From contig DQUB01000158.1 in NCBI GenBank assembly GCA_015662475.1, positions 1 through 10,188 of the forward strand: DNA of 10,188 nucleotides, read 5' to 3'. Position 1 is the stretch's first letter, and each line of letters opens with the position of its first letter. A model generated the notes under the pieces. That model saw only the letters and a program-made list of their open reading frames with translations. It did no database searches and was not told where the DNA came from. Both the position numbers and the translations under genes were made by a program. Positions 1 to 6,900 of this stretch are shown one piece after another. Source of the DNA: Pyrodictium sp. (GTDB taxonomy: Archaea; Thermoproteota; Thermoprotei_A; Sulfolobales; Pyrodictiaceae).

Positions 1-1230
1 AGATTTGATCGGAAGCACTACTTCTACCCCGACCTCCCCAAAAACTACCAGATAACACAGTATCTAGAGCCTATCTGCCGCGGTGGCTACATAGAGTTTG
101 AGTATAAGGGTAGGGTGAGGAGGGTTAGGATACGCAGGATAAACCTTGAGGAGGATCCTGGCAGGATAGTCTACCCCTCTGGAAACCCTCTCACCAGCTC
201 TCACGCTCTCGTAGACTACAACCGTTCTGGTATAGCGTTGTTGGAGATTGTGACTGAGCCGGACATGGAGGAGCCTGGTGAAGCAAGAGTCTTTCTAGAG
301 AAGTTGCGCAGCATACTAGAACATCTTGGCGTAACAGATTGCAGTCTTGAAGGCGCAATGAGGGTTGATGCAAACATAAGCGTTGAGGGTGGTGAGCGTG
401 TTGAGGTGAAGAACATAGGGTCGATGAAAGAGGTTGAGCGTGCACTAACCTACGAGATAGCAAGGCAGAAGTCACTACTTGAGAAGGGTGTTAAGCCTAG
501 GAGAGAGACTCGCCACTGGGACCCAGTAGCTAGAGCTACTGTGCCAGCAAGAGTCAAAGAGACAGAAGAGGATTACCGGTACATGCCAGACCCCAACCTA
601 CCACCAATACCCATTCCACGCAAGCTAGTTGAAGAGGTGCGGGCTAGCCTACCAGAGCTGCCAGATGCACGTCTCAAAAGATTTGTTGAACAGTATGGCC
701 TGCCCAAAGCTACTGCAAAGGTTCTTGTAGGGTGGAAGAAACTTGCAGACTTCTTTGAAGATGTTGTCAAGCTCTACGGCAAAAACGTTGTTAGAACAGC
801 AAACTATATTGCAAACGATCTGCTGAACTGGTTAAAGGATAACGATCTCAGAGACTTGTATGTCAAGGTCAAACCGGAGCAGATAGCAAAGCTCATGAAG
901 ATGTTAGATGAGGGGTTGATATCGATTAGACAGGCTAAAGAGCTTACAGAGAAGATAGTGAAAGAGGGTGTTGATCCAGAAGAGCTGGTGAAGAAGCTCG
1001 GATGGACTAGAATCACTGATGAGGAGACGATAAGAAGGATTGTCGATGAAGTGTTCCAAGAGTATCCGAAAGCTGTTAGAGATGCTCTAGAGAATCCGAA
1101 AGCCATAAACTTCCTAGTGGGCATGGTTATGAGGAAGACTAGGGGTAGAGCAGACCCAGCTATAACTCGGAGAATAGTCGTTGAAAAGCTTGAGAAACTC
1201 AAAGCCCATACTCCATCAGGAAGCGAGTAG
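1..1230 (+). CDS. gatB: Asp-tRNA(Asn)/Glu-tRNA(Gln) amidotransferase subunit B, 5'-truncated by the window
   Basis: GatB is the kinase/transamidase subunit of GatCAB. It phosphorylates the mischarged Asp (or Glu) on the tRNA and amidates it with ammonia supplied by GatA, giving Asn-tRNA (or Gln-tRNA) in the cytoplasm. The reading frame is open from the first base (409 codons to TAG), so the start and roughly 60-80 residues lie upstream. Visible hallmarks are the FDRKHYFYPDLPKNYQITQY block at residues 2-21, the segment SHALVDYNRSGIALLEIVTEPD, the stretch RVDANISV, then VEVKNIGSMKEVERA and DYRYMPDPNLPP. From about residue 240 the helical GatB-middle/YqeY tail follows, ending in the typical FLVGMVMRKTRGRADP stretch. 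There is no GAD insertion, which argues against the archaeal paralogue GatE. The last 32 bp overlap the convergent DUF432 gene. No frameshift is seen. Confidence 0.95.
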   Translation, partial: RFDRKHYFYPDLPKNYQITQYLEPICRGGYIEFEYKGRVRRVRIRRINLEEDPGRIVYPSGNPLTSSHALVDYNRSGIALLEIVTEPDMEEPGEARVFLEKLRSILEHLGVTDCSLEGAMRVDANISVEGGERVEVKNIGSMKEVERALTYEIARQKSLLEKGVKPRRETRHWDPVARATVPARVKETEEDYRYMPDPNLPPIPIPRKLVEEVRASLPELPDARLKRFVEQYGLPKATAKVLVGWKKLADFFEDVVKLYGKNVVRTANYIANDLLNWLKDNDLRDLYVKVKPEQIAKLMKMLDEGLISIRQAKELTEKIVKEGVDPEELVKKLGWTRITDEETIRRIVDEVFQEYPKAVRDALENPKAINFLVGMVMRKTRGRADPAITRRIVVEKLEKLKAHTPSGSE

Positions 1231-1915
1231 CTAGAGATGGTGCAGTAGCAAGTTTTGGAGCTTCAACATATCCTTTTGGAGGCTGCCATTTAACCCCTTC
1301 AACCTGCGCAACATCGCGAGACACAATCGTCACTTTTACAGGGGATGTGACAACCTTCGACCCTCGATAGTAGAACCTGATCATATAGGCTGGTATGACT
1401 ATACGCTCAAGTTTCACCGGAGAACCTATACTATTCACAACACGTATATTCAATACAGCTTGCCAATCACATGCTGGCACATAGTCGAGTAGTCTGACAA
1501 ACTGGTAGGCTGCTATAAGACCTCTATCAGGCTGGCCATAGAGCGCATACCTCTGTCTCCCCAAAGGTATAGCGTCTAAGACGATGCTTTGCCCACCACT
1601 ATCTGCTACTAGGGCCACATTAACCCTCAACACCGTGTAGAGAGACCTGCTCGTCTTCGGAAAAACTGCTAAGGGCTTAGACAGTCTCAACATGATATAG
1701 TTGGTAAACTTTTGAGGTGTGAGGATGGGGGGTGCAGGTACAACATACAATCTCGCTTTTGCAGCATCGACAACGTTTATGCTAGCCTCAACCTCTTCTC
1801 CACAAAGCCTTCTGACTATGGACAAGTTTCTACCGACAATATACTCGTACACGTAGTGGGCAACTCTACGTCTAGAACCAGGCTCTAAAAGCCCATAGCC
1901 TACCGCTTCCATCAC
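1199..1915 (-). CDS. DUF432 family archaeal protein of unknown function
   Basis: This 238-residue protein has no signal peptide or membrane segment and is rich in beta-prone Val/Ile/Tyr stretches. I assign it to DUF432, an archaeal family with no known function, from remembered family patterns: an Ile-Leu-x-Pro/YIMLRLSKPLAV segment (about residues 64-84), the RYALYGxxxRG signature (about 122-132), and a late segment ending in PAYMIRFYYRG (about 175-185). The start is GTG at 1915 immediately followed by ATG at 1912. A GAGG (complement of 1926-1929) lies 10 nt before the GTG and 13 nt before the ATG, which slightly favours GTG. The gene overlaps the gatB tail by 32 bp and diverges from mscS. 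My recollection is that DUF432 genes recur beside mechanosensitive-channel genes in archaea, so a role linked to the channel or membrane stress is inferred, not shown. No clear TATA box lies close upstream. Confidence 0.75.
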   Translation of the reverse strand: MMEAVGYGLLEPGSRRRVAHYVYEYIVGRNLSIVRRLCGEEVEASINVVDAAKARLYVVPAPPILTPQKFTNYIMLRLSKPLAVFPKTSRSLYTVLRVNVALVADSGGQSIVLDAIPLGRQRYALYGQPDRGLIAAYQFVRLLDYVPACDWQAVLNIRVVNSIGSPVKLERIVIPAYMIRFYYRGSKVVTSPVKVTIVSRDVAQVEGVKWQPPKGYVEAPKLATAPSLATRFLMEYGL

Positions 1916-1942
1916 AGTTCTTCAGCCTCAACAGAGAGAATG

Positions 1943-2017
1943 GGGTGGAGGCGGCCGCAAGGCACCCCCAATCATCCCTACACGCGGCTACGCCGCGGCG
2001 TCACTGGGGGCCCATCC
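1943..2017. other. GC-rich block that can fold into one long interrupted hairpin (candidate structured RNA or leader)
   Basis: Within 1941-2015, 54 of 75 bases are G or C (72%), well above the surrounding genes. Three nested complementary pairs are present. The outer pair is GGGTGG (1943-1948) with CCATCC (2012-2017), including one G-U on the + strand. The middle pair is CCCCCA (1965-1970) with TGGGGG (2005-2010). The inner pair is CGCGGC (1983-1988) with GCCGCG (1992-1997) around a 3-nt loop. Two further palindromes overlap it: GCGGCCGC at 1951-1958 and ACGCCGCGGCGT at 1990-2001. It would lie in the leader of the minus-strand DUF432 gene or be an independent RNA. Strand and function cannot be decided. 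No tRNA T-arm or other known RNA signature was found. Confidence 0.4.
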
Positions 2018-2081
2018 AACAATACACCTCTAGGGGGCTTAAACTGTATGGTGTTCTAGAGCTTCTCGGAAAACCATGTGG

Positions 2082-2095
2082 AAAAGGTTGTATAG
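2082..2095 (+). promoter_or_regulatory. Possible BRE/TATA element for mscS
   Basis: AAAAGG (2082-2087) followed by TTGTATAG (2088-2095) resembles an archaeal BRE plus TATA box. It would place transcription start near 2115-2120, giving a very short leader to the ATG at 2132. An alternative A/T-rich element, CTTAAACT at about 2038-2045, would give a leader of roughly 65 nt. Neither is a strong match. Confidence 0.3.
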
Positions 2096-2119
2096 CCTAT
2101 CGCAGTGATCTTGATACAT

Positions 2120-2125
2120 GGAGGT
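2120..2125 (+). promoter_or_regulatory. Shine-Dalgarno site fixing the mscS start
   Basis: GGAGGT lies 6 nt before the ATG at 2132, the best-placed ribosome binding site in this spacer. It argues against the in-frame GTG at 2105, which has no comparable site. Confidence 0.6.
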
Positions 2126-2193
2126 TGGGTGATGAGAGATCCACCGGGCGATAAGCCTGCATCTATGAGCGAAACCCGCGCGACTGAGCCAAC
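2124..2193 (+). ncRNA. Candidate box C/D guide sRNA overlapping the mscS start (tentative)
   Basis: A perfect box C, GTGATGA (2129-2135), and a box D, CTGA (2184-2187), are flanked by a 5-bp terminal stem: GTTGG (2124-2128) with CCAAC (2189-2193), with one unpaired G at 2188. Size and order fit archaeal 2'-O-methylation guide RNAs. The internal boxes are poor: D' would be CTGC (2157-2160) and C' ATGAGCG (2165-2171). This leaves exactly 12 nt of potential guide (2172-2183) before box D but an over-long 21 nt on the other arm. The chief counter-explanation is that box C coincides with the GTG/ATG start codons of mscS and the stem with its ribosome binding site. No rRNA target was assigned. Confidence 0.28.
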
Positions 2194-3049
2194 AGCTGTT
2201 CTTGCAGGTATGGCTATCACAGCTGTTGAGAGTAGGATTTCCGAGATCGTACAAGTTGTAGGAGTTTATGTGTTGAAAGCTATTGGTGCTATAGCAACAT
2301 TCATTGCTGGTCTCATAGTCGCTATGTTCTTGAGAAAAGCTACGCTACGAGCTCTACGTCTAGCTCCTCCAGAAATAGCCGATCTTATGAGCAAAATCGT
2401 CTACTATAGCGTTGCATTCCTAGCTGGTGTTGCAGCGCTAAGCGTTGCTGGAGTCAATGTGTCTGGTTTGCTGCTTACAGGCGGCATTATTGGTGTAGCA
2501 CTTGGCTTTGCAAGCCAGACTGTGGTGTCAAACTTTCTCTCCGGAGTATTCCTCTACATAGACAGGCCGTTTAGACCAGGAGACCCTGTATCTCTCGACG
2601 ACGCTAACGTGAGTGGTGTTGTTCACGATGTCTCCATCTTCTCTACCAGGATTAGGACTTGGGATGGGATATTCGTGCGTGTTCCAAACGATAAAGTGTT
2701 CAATGCAACTATAAAGAACTTCTCAATGAACGTTGCAAGAAGAGTTGAATACTTGGTCTCGATAAGCTATTCAAGCGATATAGAGTTGGCGCGAAAAGTG
2801 ATACTCCGCGTACTAGATGAAGAGCCGTTGATACTGCGTGAACCTCCACCAGAAGTGTTTGTTGAGGAGCTTGGCGATAGTGGTGTTGTGTTGAGGGTGA
2901 GATTTTGGGTTCCAAGCCAATTCTGGTTTAACGTTAAAATGAGGATGTTAGAACGTATCAAGGTTGAGCTTGAGAAAGCTGGGATAGAGATTCCATTCCC
3001 ACAACGTGTTGTGTGGCTCCACATGGTGGGGAAGAATGGGTCTTCGTGA
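2132..3049 (+). CDS. MscS-family mechanosensitive ion channel
   Basis: This small-conductance mechanosensitive channel of 305 residues opens under membrane tension to release solutes during hypo-osmotic shock. Three membrane segments are visible: about residues 42-66, 88-107 and 111-142. The third is the diagnostic pore helix, Gly/Ala-rich and continuing into FASQTVVSNFLSGVFLYIDRPFRPGD, the most conserved part of the family. It is followed by the beta domain (DGIFVRVPNDKVFNATIKNFS) and an alpha/beta C-terminal cytoplasmic domain. The size is close to that of E. coli MscS (286 aa). The ATG at 2132 has GGAGGT 6 nt upstream. The first ~25 residues are polar and not recognisable as family sequence, so starts at ATG 2165 or 2210 are possible. 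The stop overlaps the next gene by 14 bp, implying co-transcription, and DUF432 diverges from it. Confidence 0.92.
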   Translation: MRDPPGDKPASMSETRATEPTAVLAGMAITAVESRISEIVQVVGVYVLKAIGAIATFIAGLIVAMFLRKATLRALRLAPPEIADLMSKIVYYSVAFLAGVAALSVAGVNVSGLLLTGGIIGVALGFASQTVVSNFLSGVFLYIDRPFRPGDPVSLDDANVSGVVHDVSIFSTRIRTWDGIFVRVPNDKVFNATIKNFSMNVARRVEYLVSISYSSDIELARKVILRVLDEEPLILREPPPEVFVEELGDSGVVLRVRFWVPSQFWFNVKMRMLERIKVELEKAGIEIPFPQRVVWLHMVGKNGSS

Positions 3050-3836
3050 GATCCTAGAACCTCTCGTAGAAGGGCCTCTAGCACCCTGGGCAAAAACTCC
3101 TATTGAGCGAATGTTCCTAGGACTACACTTCAGTCTAACTCGTCTCTCCACAGGACATGTGGGGATAGCGTTTCTGCCTAGAGAAGAGGCTGTACCAGTA
3201 GAACACTCTCTCTACGGTGAAAGACCTACACTTCGCACACTACTACGCTACGCCGATACAAGCATATCTACGAGAAGCTTGGCTCTCTCCGGCGTTGTTG
3301 CTGCAACAAATGCGTGGATAGAGTCTACACCTGAGCCTGGAATCCATGTGCAGAAGAAGCCTCTCCACGAGCTCGTAGATCTGAAGAAGGGCGATCTAGT
3401 ACTAATCGTCGGGTATATGAGGCCCATCGTCAGAGAGTTTCTTGCTGCAGGAGCTAGAGTAGTTGTTGCCGAGAAGAGTCGTGTTATGAGGCTTCTTGGC
3501 AGCGAGGAGGAGAAAGCCGAGTTTATAGACGAGTACGAGGCTCTCGATGTTGCAGGTAAAGCCGATATACTCATTGTGACTGGCTCATCGCTACTCTACC
3601 CTCAACTTCTCACTAGGCTCTTGAAAGAAGCTTCTTCTGCAAAGTGTAGAGCGCTTATAGGGCCTACAGCTAGTCTACACCCAAAGATAATGGATGTCCT
3701 AGGTTTGGATCTCCTAGGAGGCTCTTACATCCACCGTAGTGTCTCCCACATTGTAGAGCGCATAGTCGAGCTTGGCGGGGGATATCACAGCTTCAAAGAC
3801 CATCTTGTGAAGTGGGTGGTGAAACGAGAGACTTAA
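3036..3836 (+). CDS. DUF4213/DUF364 family protein, putative heavy-metal-chelation (Rossmann-like) protein
   Basis: This soluble protein of 266 residues matches the two-domain DUF4213 plus DUF364 architecture. The N-terminal part (about 1-95) carries HVGIAF and the ALSGVVAATNAW helix typical of DUF4213. The C-terminal Rossmann-like part (about 118-240) carries GDLVLIVGYMRP, the DILIVTGSSLLYP strand-turn (178-189) and the GPTASLHP loop (209-216), which corresponds to the GPSAPLSP-like loop of the family. Family members are annotated as putative metal chelators; the biochemical role and ligand are unknown. ATG at 3036 is chosen because GGTG (3025-3028) lies 7 nt upstream; the 14-bp overlap with mscS suggests translational coupling. 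An earlier in-frame ATG (3006) lies deeper in mscS and lacks a site. No membrane segment or signal peptide is seen, and a functional tie to the channel is only contextual. Confidence 0.82.
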   Translation: MGLREILEPLVEGPLAPWAKTPIERMFLGLHFSLTRLSTGHVGIAFLPREEAVPVEHSLYGERPTLRTLLRYADTSISTRSLALSGVVAATNAWIESTPEPGIHVQKKPLHELVDLKKGDLVLIVGYMRPIVREFLAAGARVVVAEKSRVMRLLGSEEEKAEFIDEYEALDVAGKADILIVTGSSLLYPQLLTRLLKEASSAKCRALIGPTASLHPKIMDVLGLDLLGGSYIHRSVSHIVERIVELGGGYHSFKDHLVKWVVKRET

Positions 3837-3852
3837 AATCCTGAACTATGCT

Positions 3853-3859
3853 CTATAAG
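3853..3859 (+). promoter_or_regulatory. TATA box of reverse gyrase
   Basis: TATAAG within CTATAAG is the best TATA-like element between the DUF364 stop and reverse gyrase. It predicts transcription start near 3880, about 50 nt before the chosen ATG (or about 23 nt before the ATG at 3903). Confidence 0.5.
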
Positions 3860-3864
3860 TGAGC

Positions 3865-3880
3865 TTCTACACGGGTAGAA
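3865..3880. repeat. Perfect inverted repeat between the TATA box and reverse gyrase (operator-like or leader hairpin)
   Basis: TTCTAC (3865-3870) and GTAGAA (3875-3880) are exact inverted repeats around ACGG. The element begins 5 bp downstream of the TATA box and ends at the predicted transcription start, a position from which a bound repressor would block archaeal transcription initiation. Six-bp arms can occur by chance, so only the position makes it notable. Confidence 0.35.
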
Positions 3881-3919
3881 ATTACACGGCTATCACAACG
3901 TCATGGTGTTCCTAGCCTT

Positions 3920-3923
3920 GGAG
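3920..3923 (+). promoter_or_regulatory. Shine-Dalgarno site deciding the reverse gyrase start
   Basis: GGAG lies 6 nt before ATG 3930. The upstream in-frame ATG at 3903 is preceded by CACAACGTC, with no purine-rich site, so the nine extra residues are probably not translated. Confidence 0.5.
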
Positions 3924-3929
3924 CATAAT

Positions 3930-6900
3930 ATGGCTAGAGGCGTTTACTTTTACACCTGCCCAAACTGTGGCGGTCCTACGGGAGACGATAGACTTCTAAC
4001 CAGGCTACCATGCCCGAAATGTCTTGATAAGAGAGTTGCTGTTGAAGACATTGTTGAAGTTTACGAGCTCTTGCGGAAAAACGGTAGACTACGAGAAGAC
4101 TCTGATCTCGCATTCTACGCGAGAGTAGAGCAGGAAGCTAGAAAGGTTGAAGAGCTCTTTGAAAAAGCTACTGGTTCGCGGCTTTGGAGTGCACAGCGAA
4201 TGTGGGTTAGAAGGGTTCTCAAGGGTAAGAGTTTCGCGATAATAGCTCCCACAGGCGTTGGCAAAACAACATTTGGTGTGTTAATGGCTGTGTACTTTGC
4301 ATCTAAAGGCGAGAAGAGCTACATCATACTACCAACAACACCTCTTGTGATGATGGTGGAGGAGAAGGCGAGAAAGCTTGCTGAAGCTGCTGGTGTTCCA
4401 GCCAAGATTCTCGCAATACACTCTAAGCTTAAGGCTAGGGAGAGGAGGGAGAGGCTTAGAAGGTTTCTAGAAGCTGACTTCGACATATTGATAACCACAT
4501 CTAGGTTCCTCATATCGAGGTTGGATACCATAAAAGCTGTTGCTAAGAAGTTCAACGGTTTCCGCTTCGTCTTCGTTGACGATGTTGATGCTGTGTTGAA
4601 GAGTGGTAAGAGTGTTGATGCTGTATTGCAAGTTGTTGGTTTTACCGAAGAGGATATTAGGCTAGGTCTTGAAATGTTGAAGCTTCAACGAGAGCTTGCT
4701 AGGTTGCCTCAAAAGCTCCAGAAGGTGGAGAGTAGGGAGAAAGCTAGAGAGATTGTAGAGGAATACTACTCGAAGCTTAGGAATCTGCAGGAGAAGATAG
4801 AGGAGGCGAGGAAGAAGACTTCGGTGCTAGTGGTCTCAAGTGCTACTGGTAGGCCAAGAGGTGCACGTGTTAGACTCTTCAAGGTATTGCTTGGCTTTGA
4901 GGCTGGGTCTAGAAGTGAGACTCTTAGAAACATTGTTGATGCATACACGTTTCCAGACCATCCATCGAAGCTTGAAGAAAAGGTTGTCGAGATTGTTGAA
5001 AGGCTTGGCGATGGAGGTCTAGTCTATGTTCCAGTCGACAAAGGCGTTGAGTATGCTGAGAAGCTTGCAGAATTACTTCGTAGCCGGGGAATTGCAGCCG
5101 AGGCTTTCACCTCCAAGAACTACTCTGCTCTTGAGAGGTTCCGTAGAGGTAAAACAAGCGTACTTGTAGGAGTTGCAATATACTATGGAGTTGCTGTTAG
5201 AGGCTTGGATCTACCTGAGAGGATAAGGTATGCAGTGTTTGCTGGTGTTCCAAGGCTCAAGTTTAGCGCAAAGTTTGAAGATCCACACCCAGTAAATGTG
5301 CTCCGTGCTCTCGGCCTGCTAGTAGAGTATGGGCCTAAGGATGTTTCTCAGAAAGCTGAAGAGCTTCTTGCTAGACTGCGCCGCATAGTGCAAAGACTTA
5401 GTCAGGCAGCGCTTGCCAAGCTGGCAGAAGAGCTTAGAAGTGGCAAGCTAGAGTCAGCCTATGCTAACACGTTCTTTGAAGCTGTAAAGTTTATCCGTGA
5501 AGCTTTACGCCGTGAAGATGTGTGGCGTTCTCTCGAGGAGGCTCCCGACATAGCCATTGTTAGAGAGGGTGGTAAAGCCTACATACTCATACCCGATGTT
5601 GCAACATACATACAGGCTAGTGGGAGAACGAGTAGACTTTATGCTGGAGGTATAACGAAAGGGTTATCAGTCATAGTGGCTGACAATAGCAAGCTGCTTG
5701 AGGGGCTTATTAGGAGGACTAGATGGTGGGTTGAGGCTGAGTGGAGGAGATTTGAAGAGCTAGACCTGCCCAAGCTGCTAAGAGAGATTGACGAGGATAG
5801 GGAGAAGGTTAGAGCTGTTGTTGAGGGTAGGGTGAAGCCTAGTGAGGCTAGAGAGCTCGTCAAAACAGCTCTCATGGTTGTAGAGTCGCCCAATAAGGCT
5901 CGAACTATTGCTAGCTTCTTCGGCAGACCCTCTAGCAGGCAAGTTGGCCCTCTAAAAGTCTACGAGGTTTCAACTGGAGATTACGTTCTCCTCATAACCG
6001 CCAGTGGCGGCCACGTGTACGATCTAGTTAAGCCGGTAAAGCCTACTCCAAAAATCTCCGAAAACTGGCTAATGGATATGCTGCAGGGTAGCGTGGAAGG
6101 TGTAGATTGGAGTAGAGCAGTCAACGTACAGGGCATCGTCTATGATGGGGAGAACTACTTGCCAGTATACGGCCCAATACTCCGCTGCATAGTATGCGGC
6201 AACCAGTGGACACCAGATCCTGCAGAACCTTCCAGCTTGGAGAGATGTCCGCGGTGTGGCAGCCCGTTTATAAGGAATAGCTGGGAGGTTGTTAAAGCTC
6301 TAAGAGATCTTGCTAGCGAAGTTGATGTTGTGCTTATAGGCACAGACCCAGACACTGAAGGTGAGAAGATTGGATGGGATGTTGCAAGTCTTCTAGCTCC
6401 AATGGCCAAGAGCATTGCTAGGATAGAATTCCACGAGATTACCAGGAAAGCTATACTAGAGGCTCTCCGCAACCCACGCCCATTCAAAGAAAGTCTTGTT
6501 GAAGCACAGATTGTCCGTAGAGTTGAAGACCGGTGGATAGGCTTTACACTGTCTCCCATCCTCTGGCTAGAGTTTTGGCCAAAATTCTGCAAAGCACTGC
6601 TTTCAAAGCGTAAGAAGTTGCCTCCAAGCATTGTTGAAAGGTGTAGAGAGCCAAACTACAACCTTAGTGCTGGACGTGTACAAACTCCCGTTCTTGGCTG
6701 GATTGTCGATCGCTACGAGAAGTATCGCGAGACACTGCAGAGGCTGTATAGGCTCACGCTAGAGAATGGTCTTGTTGTGGAGTTTCTCGAGAAGGAGATT
6801 GGTAGGGTTAGAAGAGAAGAGCTTGTTGGGGAAAAGGTTGAGATAGAAGTTGTTGGGGAAAGGGTTGAAGAGGTTAAACCACTGCCACCCTACACTACAG

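Noticed and set aside
1943..2026. Reading the GC-rich hairpin as an H/ACA guide RNA with ACA at 2019-2021 or 2024-2026
   Set aside because: The spacing between the upper stem, the pocket and the ACA fits only one constraint at a time, the 3' side of the pocket would be a single base, and no K-turn is visible.
1945..2154. A 69-codon plus-strand open frame across the GC-rich block and the mscS start
   Set aside because: Its composition is explained by the GC-rich palindromes, it overlaps mscS out of frame, and it resembles no protein family.
6155..6631. A 158-codon minus-strand open frame inside reverse gyrase
   Set aside because: It is antisense to the zinc finger and TOPRIM region of an intact enzyme and has no recognisable domain.
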